Origin: Vibrio sp. 99-8-1
GTDB taxonomy: Bacteria > Pseudomonadota > Gammaproteobacteria > Enterobacterales > Vibrionaceae
Assembly: GCF_013114595.1 (NCBI RefSeq)
Contig: NZ_VTXE01000038.1
Coordinates: forward strand, 1-46,366
Reading direction: 5' to 3'
Length of the DNA stretch: 46,366 nt
Shown: in pieces, positions 17,439 through 25,987 of the stretch
How the letters are laid out: each line of letters opens with the position of its first letter
Position numbering within the stretch: the first letter of the stretch is position 1
Made by a program: the position numbers and the translations under genes
Notes under the pieces: generated by a model
The model's input: the letters and a program-made list of their open reading frames with translations, nothing else
Told to the model about the DNA's origin: nothing
Databases searched by the model: none

Positions 17439-17534
17439 TTCTTGCTACTTTTCACTATTTAACATCAATCTATTTTTTTGTCGTTCCGCGATACCGTTAA
17501 GCTATATGTTGACGTGACTTTCTGAGTAAACGCT

Positions 17535-18401
17535 TTACGGGCAGGTGATTTGTTGCGATTGTGATCGTTGGCTAACTTTAAATCCTTTTTGTGACAGCAG
17601 CGACAATAAGTTCTGCTGTCCGACTAAATGCAGTGCACCGACAACAACTAAATAGCGCCCATCTGGTAAAAACGAAATAGAGTTAAGTTTATTAGCCCAG
17701 TCTTGGTTTCGTTGATAGATGAATTGTTCTGTAATCAGATTTTCTATTTCGCTTTCACTGCTTATTTGTATCATCATACTCTTATCACCAGCTAACCATG
17801 CTTTAGGTAGACATCGACTTATCTGTTGATGCTGTTGCCAGTTATCTATGGTATCTGTTAGCAGTAACTTGCTGACCTGAGGGTTTTTGCTGAACAGATC
17901 CATCTGAAACTCTAAGCTTTCTAAGCCAGTGATGGGAATGTTTTTTTGTATGGCGAGATCGGTAATGACTCTGTCTATGCCCAAATCTTGTTGCAAACCA
18001 AGTCGCTTAAATAGTGACACCTGTAGCGTCAACGCTGTTTGCCATGCCGGAGCAGTTAGGAAAGCACCTTCTGGATATCCCAGTTCTTGATTGATTATTG
18101 CAAGTTGCTGTTGCTGCTCTTTGTTCAAACTATCTTGAGTGAGTAGTGGAGGGGTTGTAGCTGCCCAACTGTAATTGTCATCCGATATATCGATTTCGGT
18201 GACGAGTCCGTCGCTATCCTCTAAATAGTGAAAGATGGCTTCTGAAAGCGGATGCATATCAGGCGTGCCCATGTGAATGGATCCTAGTATTAAATACTGC
18301 TTATTCCCTTTTTGAGCATGCCAAAAAAGAGGCTCAGACAGAACTGACTGGCTGAGCGTTATCAATGTCAACATTATGAAGGTTTGCAGTTTATTACTCA
18401 T
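17535..18401 (-). CDS. ybaP: TraB/GumN family protein (YbaP-like)
   Basis: A 288-residue protein with a signal peptide (residues 1-22). The TraB/GumN (Tiki-like) fold is indicated by the N-terminal GSIHMG motif (residues 40-45) and the C-terminal VVVGALHLVGQQNLL motif, with acidic and histidine residues thought to form a metal-dependent protease site in the superfamily. Its E. coli counterpart YbaP also lies near copA, so the pairing with the copper ATPase is conserved, although the role is unknown. It starts 46 bp past copA on the same strand and may be cotranscribed with it. Confidence 0.82.
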   Translation of the reverse strand: MSNKLQTFIMLTLITLSQSVLSEPLFWHAQKGNKQYLILGSIHMGTPDMHPLSEAIFHYLEDSDGLVTEIDISDDNYSWAATTPPLLTQDSLNKEQQQQLAIINQELGYPEGAFLTAPAWQTALTLQVSLFKRLGLQQDLGIDRVITDLAIQKNIPITGLESLEFQMDLFSKNPQVSKLLLTDTIDNWQQHQQISRCLPKAWLAGDKSMMIQISSESEIENLITEQFIYQRNQDWANKLNSISFLPDGRYLVVVGALHLVGQQNLLSLLSQKGFKVSQRSQSQQITCP

Positions 18402-18447
18402 GGCGACTGTTGCTGGTCAATGGTGGTATCAGCATATCACGTATACA

Positions 18448-21192
18448 TTATGGCTGTTTTACTTTAAACAGCCTTAAGCGATTCGCATTGGATACTACCG
18501 TTATTGAAGACAATGCCATTGCCGCCCCGGCAAATACGGGGCTTAACAAAAAACCAAATGTTGGGTATAGCACTCCAGCTGCAATAGGAATACCTATTAT
18601 ATTGTATACAAATGCACCAAATAGATTTTGTTTCATATTTTTAAGGGTTGCTTTAGAAAGTTCAATGGCATTATTGATAGCCAGAGGTGATGAGTTTAGT
18701 AGTGTCATTTGTGCGCTTTCAATCGCAACATCAGAGCCACTTCCCATCGCAATACCTATATCTGCCTGTGCTAATGCGGGAGCATCATTGATTCCATCGC
18801 CAACCATAGCGACTTTCTTACCACTCTCTTGTAGTTTTGTTATATGTAGGGCTTTTTCATCGGGAAGAACTTCAGCTATAGTGGTGGTGATTCCCAATTC
18901 AGTGGCTATATGCTCAGCAACAGTCTGGTTATCTCCAGATAGCAATATAACATCGAGACCATTTTTCTTTAGCTGACTTACCGCTTGTTTGGCGTCCTCT
19001 TTGAGTGGATCTGAAATGGCGATAATACCTGCGGCTATACCATTAATGCTAACGACAACCGGTGTCCATGCCTTGTCGATATAGCTGTTGATGACCTGTT
19101 TATCTAGCACAATAGATTGCGCTTGTAGGTAGTTTACTGATCCTATAATGACCTGTTCGTTATTTACTGTGCCATTAATCCCTTTTCCACCAAGTGAGAT
19201 GATCTCAGATGCCTCAATTAACGATGTATTATGTTGTTTAGCATAGTCACAGATAGCGGCAGCTAAAGGGTGTTGAGAGTGAGTTTCTAACGCATAAACC
19301 ATGGTTAGGAATTGATTTAAACTGGCGTTATTTAGTAGAGTAACGTCCTGTACGGTGGGTTTTCCTACCGTTAGGGTGCCGGTTTTATCGAAGACAACGG
19401 TATCGATTTGACTCGCACTTTGTAGCACATGAGCATCTTTAATCAGTATTCCTAGTTCTGCCGCTTTACCGACTCCAACAGTAATGGATAGTGGCGTAGC
19501 TAAACCTAATGCACAGGGGCAAGCTATAATGAGAACGGTTGTAGACACTACCAGCATATAGCTCGCCTGTGGCTCGGGACCAAATTGCCACCACACCACC
19601 GCAGATATTGCGGCAATGGCAACCACAATTGGTACAAATACAGCAGAAATTGAGTCAGCAAGCTTGGCGATTGGTGGTTTACTACTTTGAGCTTCTCTCA
19701 CCATTTTAATGATACGCGCCAGCATGGTTTTACTACCCACACCTGTTGCTTCAATAACCAGGCTGCCATCATAATTTAGCGTACCAGCAGATACTTTATC
19801 ACCAATTTGTTTGTATTTTGCTATCGGCTCACCAGTTAGCATTGCTTCGTCGATGTAGCTTTCACCTTGGATCACAATGCCGTCTACCGGTACTTTTTCT
19901 CCTGGTTTTATTCGGATTTGCATACCAAGTTGAATGTCTGCAATGGGCAGTTTTTGGTCGCCAGTTTCGAGTTTTACCGTTGCAAACTTGGCTTGTAAGC
20001 CGACAAGTGCTTGCAGTGATTGGGTGGTACGATATTTTGCTTTTGCTTCAATATAGTGACCTAAAGAGATCAATCCAATGATCATGGCGCTGGCTTCGAA
20101 GTAAACATGACGAGATGCGCTAGGGAACCAGCTAGGCTGTACAACAACGAGCATTGAATAGAGCCATGCGGAGCCTGTACCTAATGCGACTAAGGTGTCC
20201 ATAGTCGCTCTTCGATGAACTAGAGATTGCCACGCGTTAATGAAAAAGCTGCGTCCGGCAGTTAATAGCAGTAATAGACAGATGGCACCTATAATGCCCC
20301 AAGTGAATTGATCTGTACTGCTTCTGATCATCATGTTTCCCCCCATAACACCCCAGAGCATTAAAGGGGCACCGATAGAGAGTGCACTAATAGCACTTCG
20401 CTTAAACTGCTGTTGCGCTCTGATATTTGCCGTTTGTAGTTGGCTCTGCTGTTGAGACTCATCTTCAATAATGGAGGCTTGGTATCCAGCACTGCTTATG
20501 GAGTTTATTAACTTATCTCGAACTTCAGCAGTATCTGACAGCAATGATATGGATGCAGTTTGTTCCGCTAAATTTATTTGTGTGTGGGTAACTTCTTCCA
20601 CGCGTAAGCAGGCCTTTTCTACCGATGAAACACAGCTTGCACAGGTCATTCCTTGCAATATTAGTGATATTTTACTTTTACTTTGTTGCTGCGCGGCTTG
20701 TTGTTGTAAGGTAACTTGCTCAGTTTGCTCAGTTTGCTCAGTTTGCTCAGTTTGCTCAGTTTGCTCAGTGGATTGGGTGACGGATTCAGCTTCAGCAATA
20801 TTATCTTGTTTGCTCTCGGCGCTAAAACCTGTATCGAAAACTATGTCAATAATGTCTGCTTCGGATAACGTTGTGACTAAAGTGAGCTCAGTTTTAGTTA
20901 CGTTAAAGGTGGCTATTTGTTGATGCTCGGCTAAGCGCAGGCTTAGCTTATTAACACATTTACCGCATTTTAAACCGCTAAGTGCTAATGTAACTTGGTT
21001 TCCAGCTTGATAATTGAGAGATTCAATCTGCTGTATCACGTCATTTAAACCAAGAGTGGTTTCTAATACCAAAGAGTGCTTGGATAGGGACATAATCGTG
21101 TTTTCCGTTGTATCGGAAAATAACTCGGTGACTTTTTTGATGCACTTGCCGCACCCTAGTCCTCTCAACGGAATGGTAAACTGATTCATCAA
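18448..21192 (-). CDS. copA: Copper-exporting P1B-type ATPase CopA
   Basis: CopA pumps Cu(I) from the cytoplasm across the inner membrane. The 914-residue protein has three N-terminal HMA domains: two with the unusual motif GLxCGKC (Cys14/Cys17 and Cys76/Cys79) and one canonical GMTCASC (Cys184/Cys187), with a (Thr-Glu-Gln)x6 linker at 142-159. The membrane CPC is at 558-560, the phosphorylated Asp602 in DKTGT, with TGEP, SQHP and GDGINDAP motifs in order. The last membrane helices carry YN and MxxSS, the Cu(I) signature. At 914 residues it is longer than the 834-residue E. coli enzyme because of the extra HMA. A CueR-type promoter precedes it. Confidence 0.95.
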   Translation of the reverse strand: MMNQFTIPLRGLGCGKCIKKVTELFSDTTENTIMSLSKHSLVLETTLGLNDVIQQIESLNYQAGNQVTLALSGLKCGKCVNKLSLRLAEHQQIATFNVTKTELTLVTTLSEADIIDIVFDTGFSAESKQDNIAEAESVTQSTEQTEQTEQTEQTEQTEQVTLQQQAAQQQSKSKISLILQGMTCASCVSSVEKACLRVEEVTHTQINLAEQTASISLLSDTAEVRDKLINSISSAGYQASIIEDESQQQSQLQTANIRAQQQFKRSAISALSIGAPLMLWGVMGGNMMIRSSTDQFTWGIIGAICLLLLLTAGRSFFINAWQSLVHRRATMDTLVALGTGSAWLYSMLVVVQPSWFPSASRHVYFEASAMIIGLISLGHYIEAKAKYRTTQSLQALVGLQAKFATVKLETGDQKLPIADIQLGMQIRIKPGEKVPVDGIVIQGESYIDEAMLTGEPIAKYKQIGDKVSAGTLNYDGSLVIEATGVGSKTMLARIIKMVREAQSSKPPIAKLADSISAVFVPIVVAIAAISAVVWWQFGPEPQASYMLVVSTTVLIIACPCALGLATPLSITVGVGKAAELGILIKDAHVLQSASQIDTVVFDKTGTLTVGKPTVQDVTLLNNASLNQFLTMVYALETHSQHPLAAAICDYAKQHNTSLIEASEIISLGGKGINGTVNNEQVIIGSVNYLQAQSIVLDKQVINSYIDKAWTPVVVSINGIAAGIIAISDPLKEDAKQAVSQLKKNGLDVILLSGDNQTVAEHIATELGITTTIAEVLPDEKALHITKLQESGKKVAMVGDGINDAPALAQADIGIAMGSGSDVAIESAQMTLLNSSPLAINNAIELSKATLKNMKQNLFGAFVYNIIGIPIAAGVLYPTFGFLLSPVFAGAAMALSSITVVSNANRLRLFKVKQP
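20717..20770 (-). repeat. Six 9-bp tandem repeats coding Thr-Glu-Gln
   Basis: TGCTCAGTT is repeated six times in tandem (last copy ends in G) inside copA. On the coding strand it specifies TEQ six times, residues 142-159, in the linker between the second and third metal-binding domains. Unit length is a multiple of three, so copy-number change would not break the frame. Confidence 0.9.
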
Positions 21193-21221
21193 ATAATGCC
21201 CTTTTATCCACTAATGACGTC

Positions 21222-21252
21222 AAGATAAACCTTGCCTATAGGGTAAGGTCAA
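21222..21252 (-). promoter_or_regulatory. CueR-type copper-responsive promoter of copA
   Basis: Minus strand: -35 TTGACC (21252-21247), a 19-bp spacer and -10 TATCTT (21227-21222). The long 19-bp spacer is typical of MerR-family promoters. The dyad in and around the spacer, with outer arms ACCTT and AAGGT (21229-21249), matches the CueR operator pattern. The copA start codon is about 25 bp beyond the -10. The cueR gene is not in this window. Confidence 0.82.
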
Positions 21253-21377
21253 GAGTTACAACGAAATGATTCCGTTAAATCCCAATTGAGATATAGAGGT
21301 ACACAGTGCTAAAATACCGCCACTTTTGTCTTTGTCTTGCAGCAAACGGCTGCATTTTATAACCCTAAGGTAATTAC

Positions 21378-22805
21378 ATGACGGTAAAAACTCGTTTTGC
21401 CCCAAGCCCAACAGGCTATCTTCACGTCGGTGGTGCTCGTACTGCTCTTTATTCATGGCTTTATGCAAAAAATCAAGGCGGTGAATTTGTTCTACGTATT
21501 GAAGATACTGACCTTGAACGTAATTCCCAACAAGCCGTTGATGCAATTTTAGAAGGTATGCAGTGGATGGGACTAGAGTGGGACGAAGGGCCGTTCTACC
21601 AGTCAAAACGTTTTGATCGTTATAACGAAATGGTCGACAAGCTGCTAGCGGATGATAAAGCATATAAGTGCTATGCACCTAAAGAGCTGCTAGATGAGAT
21701 TCGTGAAGAGCAAGAAGCCAATAAAGAGATGCCTCGTTATGATGCGAGTCATGCAAAGATTATTGCTGCTAACGCTAATGCTAAAGAGGGGGATCCTTGT
21801 GTTATTCGTTTCCGTAACCCTAAAGAAGGCAGCGTCGTATTTGATGATCAAATTCGTGGTCGTATCGAAATTGCAAATGACCAACTTGATGACTTAATTA
21901 TTCGTCGTACTGATGGCGCACCAACATACAACTTTGTGGTAGTGGTTGATGATTGGGATATGGGTATTACTCATGTTGTTCGTGGTGAAGATCATATCAA
22001 CAATACCCCTCGCCAAATTAATATCTATCAAGCACTAGGAGCTCCAGTACCAACATTTGCTCACTGTGCAATGATATTGGGTGATGATGGCGCTAAATTG
22101 TCTAAACGTCATGGTGCGGTATCGGTTATGCAGTATCGAGATGAAGGCTACTTACCAAATGCGCTAAATAACTACTTGGTACGTTTAGGCTGGTCTCATG
22201 GCGATCAAGAAATCTTTTCACAGCAAGAGATGATTGAACTATTTAGTTTGGGCGCTATTAGTAAGTCGGCGTCGGCATTTAATACTGATAAGCTTTTATG
22301 GTTGAACAACCATTATATTAAGACATCAGAGCCAAGCTACGTTGCGACTCATCTTCAGTGGCATCTTGATCAGCAAGAGATAAATATTGAGAATGGACCA
22401 GAAATTACAGATGTTATCCAACTGGTTGGTGAGCGCTGTAATACCTTGGTTGAGTTGGCTCAACAGTCAGGTTATTTCTACAATGACTTTAGTGAGTTCG
22501 ACCAAGCGGCAGCGAAAAAGCATTTACGTGGCGTTGCAAAAGAGCCGTTGATGCTGGCGTTAAGCAAGGTTGAAGCGATCAGTGATTGGAGCACAGAGAA
22601 TTTGCACAATATGATTGCTCAAGTTTGTGAAGAGCTTGAAATCGGTATGGGTAAAATCGGAATGCCGCTTCGTGTTGCGGTGACTGGTGGTGGACAATCT
22701 CCATCGGTTGATGCGGTTATGCAGTTGATCGGTAAAGAGCGTGTTATTAGCCGTATTCAAATGGCGTTAGAGTATATTGCTAAACGTGAGGCGAATGCTC
22801 AGTAA
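21378..22805 (+). CDS. gltX: Glutamyl-tRNA synthetase
   Basis: GltX charges tRNA-Glu with glutamate; its product feeds both translation and, through HemA, heme synthesis. The class I signature sequences are present: the HIGH-like LHVGG at about residues 16-20 within PSPTGYLHVGGARTALYSW, and the KMSKS-like KLSKRHG near residue 239. The 475-residue length and the C-terminal anticodon-binding helical domain are typical. It diverges from copA and ends at a strong terminator. Confidence 0.97.
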   Translation: MTVKTRFAPSPTGYLHVGGARTALYSWLYAKNQGGEFVLRIEDTDLERNSQQAVDAILEGMQWMGLEWDEGPFYQSKRFDRYNEMVDKLLADDKAYKCYAPKELLDEIREEQEANKEMPRYDASHAKIIAANANAKEGDPCVIRFRNPKEGSVVFDDQIRGRIEIANDQLDDLIIRRTDGAPTYNFVVVVDDWDMGITHVVRGEDHINNTPRQINIYQALGAPVPTFAHCAMILGDDGAKLSKRHGAVSVMQYRDEGYLPNALNNYLVRLGWSHGDQEIFSQQEMIELFSLGAISKSASAFNTDKLLWLNNHYIKTSEPSYVATHLQWHLDQQEINIENGPEITDVIQLVGERCNTLVELAQQSGYFYNDFSEFDQAAAKKHLRGVAKEPLMLALSKVEAISDWSTENLHNMIAQVCEELEIGMGKIGMPLRVAVTGGGQSPSVDAVMQLIGKERVISRIQMALEYIAKREANAQ

Positions 22806-22830
22806 TAAAAAGTACTGATGATTTAAAGTG

Positions 22831-22863
22831 AATCGGTCTGTTTGAAAGCAGACCGATTTTTTT
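22831..22863 (+). terminator. Terminator after gltX
   Basis: AATCGGTCTG (22831-22840) and CAGACCGATT (22849-22858) pair perfectly around an 8-nt loop, followed by a T-run. It lies between convergent gltX and the gene at 22880. Confidence 0.9.
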
Positions 22864-22879
22864 GTGCCATTATCTTTGA

Positions 22880-23374
22880 TTACTTTAAATCAATACTGTT
22901 TAAGCGTCCCATAAACATCAATATATCGATAACATCTTTATGCGCTTCGAGAAGTGCTCGTTTCGCGATGGAGTAAGCAGCCAGTTTTCCATGTTTATCA
23001 ATAGAGCAAACTTTGCTGCGATACTTAAACTCACCATTTCCTAAATACTCCCGCCATTTGGCAATATAATAGCCTTCACTTGTTGCGGGATTTCTAGACT
23101 TATAAACTATTTTAGGCTCTAAATCATGGGGCAGTCGGGTCATCAGAAAAGGGTCTTTTAGAAGTCGGTTCCAATGTTTTCCCCACATCTCTTTGCCCAG
23201 ATCGTTTCTCTGTTCGATGGCTTTCTTTAGCGCTTTCTCTTCACCCAAGCGAATAAACCCCACCGAGCGGTGCAGTATCTTATCTTCTGGGGTATGAATA
23301 TGGATCTTATATGCAGTTTTACCTTTGGAGATAAACCGATGACCCGTATTTGTCGTTAGGTTGCTTTTACTCAT
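22880..23374 (-). CDS. Unrecognised protein with two AP2-like repeats
   Basis: I do not recognise this 164-residue protein as a named family. It is basic and appears to contain two similar halves: residues ~12-66 (FISKGKTAYKIHIH, later GEEKALKKAIEQRNDLG) and ~92-148 (EGYYIAKWREYLGNGEFKYRS, later AAYSIAKRALLEAHK). Each reads as a three-stranded sheet followed by a helix, the pattern of AP2-type DNA-binding domains found in phage integrases and homing endonucleases. DNA binding is therefore a guess. It lies 176 bp beyond tRNA-Arg on the same strand. Its ATG at 23374 has no strong ribosome site. Confidence 0.6.
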   Translation of the reverse strand: MSKSNLTTNTGHRFISKGKTAYKIHIHTPEDKILHRSVGFIRLGEEKALKKAIEQRNDLGKEMWGKHWNRLLKDPFLMTRLPHDLEPKIVYKSRNPATSEGYYIAKWREYLGNGEFKYRSKVCSIDKHGKLAAYSIAKRALLEAHKDVIDILMFMGRLNSIDLK

Positions 23375-23550
23375 TACTCAGCTATCTAAATGACATATTT
23401 ATTAATATAAAGAGTAAGCCATTCTGAACTAAATTTGAAGCTGACAACGAAAAATTATCAACAGAGCCTGTTTGAAGTAGAGGAAATAACCAATAGTAAC
23501 AACGAGTAACGCTAAAGACAGTCAGTGAGATTGGTAAAAGAAAAGAAGAG

Positions 23551-23627
23551 TGGCGTCCCCTACAGGATTCGAACCTGTGACCTACTCCTTAGGAGGGAGT
23601 CGCGCTATCCAGCTGTGCCAAGGGGAC
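23551..23627 (-). tRNA. tRNA-Arg (anticodon CCT)
   Basis: Minus strand gives a 77-nt cloverleaf: acceptor GTCCCCT with AGGGGAC, anticodon stem ACTCC/GGAGT with loop CTCCTAA (anticodon CCT, reading AGG), T-arm ACAGGTTCGAATCCTGT and encoded CCA at 23551-23553. Confidence 0.96.
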
Positions 23628-23641
23628 GTAACTTGCTGGTG

Positions 23642-23670
23642 ATTATATCGGGATTCGCTCTGAAATTTAA
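23642..23670 (-). promoter_or_regulatory. Promoter of tRNA-Arg
   Basis: Minus strand: TTAAAT (23670-23665), 17-bp spacer and a consensus TATAAT (23647-23642). The predicted start is about 8 nt before the mature tRNA 5' end at 23627. Confidence 0.65.
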
Positions 23671-23800
23671 CGATTTTTTCTGATTGAATAGAACAACTGA
23701 TTGATTATCCGTCAATTTACATAGCTTTTGTTGAAAAGTGTTAACGAGAAAGCTGTAAAAAATAATATTTGTTACATTTCGCCCTGTTGATAACGTACAC

Positions 23801-23827
23801 TTAACATATAATAACATGTGCCGATAA
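23801..23827 (+). promoter_or_regulatory. Sigma-28 (FliA) promoter of the chemoreceptor gene
   Basis: TTAA (23801-23804), a 15-bp spacer and a perfect GCCGATAA (23820-23827) match the FliA consensus TAAA-N15-GCCGATAA in 11 of 12 positions. The start codon follows 28 bp later with an AGGA site, consistent with late-class motility expression. Confidence 0.82.
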
Positions 23828-23855
23828 GTTTTAACTATTTTCTATAGGACTTCAT

Positions 23856-25829
23856 ATGCAGTTAAACGTCAGAATAAAATTGATGTTGGTTGTCTTGCCG
23901 ATTCTAGCCACATTGTGCTACTTCGCCAGCATGCAAGTATATACCAATAGCCACGCTAAAACGTCAGCCAGTACCATATACTCCTTTGTAGAATTATCAG
24001 CATTTAATAGCCGTCTGGTTCATGAATTGCAGAAAGAGAGAGGAATGTCGGCAGGCTACCTTGGATCAAAAGGAAAGAGTTTCTCAAGCAAACTGCCATT
24101 GCAGCGTAAAGAGACAGACAAACGTTTAGCGGATCTTAAAAACTATCTTGAGCAACATAGCAGTGGTTTAAAAAGTTACGGTGAATTGTGGCAAGTGGTA
24201 CAAGCTGCGAATACTATGATTAACCAGATTGAATCCATGCGAAGTGGTATTACCGCTTTAAATACGCCTATAGGTGAAGCATTAAAATACTATACGACCT
24301 TGAACGGTAAACTGCTTTCTATTCCCGGACTCGCCGTTTCTATATCTGAGGTAGCAGAAATCAGTCGTGCGCTGGCTGCCTATTATGAATTTCTCCAAGG
24401 TAAAGAGCGTGCAGGCATTGAAAGAGCGGTTCTAAGTAATTCATTTGGTCAGGGTAAGTTTGGCCCGGGCATGTTTCGCAAGTTTGTTACTTTAGTGAGT
24501 GAGCAAAACACTTATTTCTCTTCGTTTCTTATTTATGCGTCAGCAGAACAGGCTATCTCTTACAAAAAGACCTTGAGCAATGAAGCAGTGAAACAGGTTG
24601 AAAGTTATCGTAGTAAAGCGTTTGCGGATGACATGAATCAGAATGCTGAAGAGTGGTTTGCTCAATCAACTAAACGGATCAATTTACTTAAGCAGGAAGA
24701 AGAGATGTTGACGGAGGAGATACTATCGCTTTCTAGTGATACCGTTACCTCTAGTCAAAACAGTTTCTGGTTATATTTGATAGTTTCAAGTGTCATTCTT
24801 CTCAGTTCTTGTTATTTCAGTTTCATGTTATTGAGAAGCTTTACTCAGCAAATAAATGCGCTTAAAGAGACGATGAAAAAGGCTGCTGATAAAGACTTAG
24901 CAACACGTTGTAGTGCGGTTAGTCATGATGAGTTGGGCATGATAGCGAATAACTTAAATAGAATGTTAGATTCGATAACCGAAACCGTGCACATTATTGC
25001 CGATTCAAGTGAACAGTTGGCGACAGCCTCGGAGGAGTCGACGGTTACGGTGAAAGAAAACGCTAACCTGTTGAAGAAAGAGCAAGTTCAGGTGCTTAAT
25101 GTTGTTGATTCGATGGAGCAGATGAGCACATCCATACGAGAAGTCGCCGCCAACATTAAATTGACCTCTGACGAGGCCAATTCTGCTAATGAACTTATCA
25201 CTGAGAGTAGTAAGATTGTTGATGAATCTACTCAGTCTATTAATGATGTTTCGGTTCGAATAGATTCTGTCTCTGAAACCATTTCAGAGCTGCATGAAAG
25301 TAGCGGTAGTATCTCTAGCGTTGTAGATGTTATCCAAGGTATCGCGGAACAGACCAACTTGTTGGCGCTTAATGCGGCTATCGAAGCGGCAAGAGCAGGG
25401 GAGCAAGGGCGCGGTTTTGCCGTCGTGGCTGATGAAGTTAGATCGTTAGCTCAGCGCACACAGGAATCGACATTAGAGATCGAAGGTATGGTGAAAAAAC
25501 TGCAACAGTACAGTGATAGTGCCTTTGAACAAGTTCAAGGCGCTAAGCAGTTAGCGACATCAAGTGTTGAAAAATCTGCCGATGTTAAGTCAACACTGGA
25601 AACGGTGGTTGAATCCATTGATCATATTCGCGAAATGGCGGTTCAAATTTCTACCGCGGCTGAAGAGCAAGTAGTTGTAAGTAGTGAAATCTCGGTTAGT
25701 GCTCAGGATATTAGTAATAGCGTGCAAGTAACGGCGGAGAGTGGTGAACAGATTGCACTAGCAGCTCAAGAACAGACGGGCTTAGCTGATAAACTGCAAG
25801 ATCTAGCAGGGAAATTTAAACTTGCTTAA
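23856..25829 (+). CDS. Methyl-accepting chemotaxis protein with NIT sensor domain
   Basis: A 657-residue transmembrane chemoreceptor. A membrane helix at ~8-28 is followed by a periplasmic NIT domain (~45-290), marked by LQKERGMSAGYLGSKGK; NIT domains in known proteins sense nitrate or nitrite, but the ligand here is not established. A second helix at ~303-325 leads to a HAMP segment (~326-378) and the cytoplasmic signalling domain. The hairpin tip that contacts CheA/CheW reads EQTNLLALNAAIEAARAGEQ within the usual conserved stretch. It has its own sigma-28 promoter and terminator, and neighbours flagellar genes. Confidence 0.92.
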   Translation: MQLNVRIKLMLVVLPILATLCYFASMQVYTNSHAKTSASTIYSFVELSAFNSRLVHELQKERGMSAGYLGSKGKSFSSKLPLQRKETDKRLADLKNYLEQHSSGLKSYGELWQVVQAANTMINQIESMRSGITALNTPIGEALKYYTTLNGKLLSIPGLAVSISEVAEISRALAAYYEFLQGKERAGIERAVLSNSFGQGKFGPGMFRKFVTLVSEQNTYFSSFLIYASAEQAISYKKTLSNEAVKQVESYRSKAFADDMNQNAEEWFAQSTKRINLLKQEEEMLTEEILSLSSDTVTSSQNSFWLYLIVSSVILLSSCYFSFMLLRSFTQQINALKETMKKAADKDLATRCSAVSHDELGMIANNLNRMLDSITETVHIIADSSEQLATASEESTVTVKENANLLKKEQVQVLNVVDSMEQMSTSIREVAANIKLTSDEANSANELITESSKIVDESTQSINDVSVRIDSVSETISELHESSGSISSVVDVIQGIAEQTNLLALNAAIEAARAGEQGRGFAVVADEVRSLAQRTQESTLEIEGMVKKLQQYSDSAFEQVQGAKQLATSSVEKSADVKSTLETVVESIDHIREMAVQISTAAEEQVVVSSEISVSAQDISNSVQVTAESGEQIALAAQEQTGLADKLQDLAGKFKLA

Positions 25830-25920
25830 ATTATCCTCGGAAGGGTTAGGTCAGTAATGGGTCACTTTGCATCGTGCTGTGGAAACTGACATATCCAGAC
25901 TTGCAATAGCTTAAGTATTT

Positions 25921-25956
25921 AAAAGGTCTATCAACCGTTTGATTGATAGACCTTTT
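25921..25956. terminator. Bidirectional terminator between the chemoreceptor and flgT
   Basis: AAAAGGTCTATCAA (25921-25934) pairs perfectly over 14 bp with TTGATAGACCTTTT (25943-25956) around an 8-nt loop. The A- and T-ends allow use from both strands; it lies between convergent genes. Confidence 0.88.
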
Positions 25957-25987
25957 CTGTTCAGGAGCATTTATAGCTTACGGGAAG

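Noticed and set aside
18410..18976. Plus-strand frame of 188 codons
   Set aside because: It is antisense to the conserved C-terminal part of copA, without a ribosome site or recognisable family.
20471..20923. Plus-strand frame of 150 codons with a Cys-Ser-Val repeat
   Set aside because: It is antisense to copA; the repeat is the complement of the TEQ-coding 9-bp units, and copA is supported by clear domain motifs.
22806..23640. Integrated prophage or genomic island at tRNA-Arg
   Set aside because: Only one small gene lies beside the tRNA, with no integrase, no direct repeat of the tRNA end and gltX immediately beyond.
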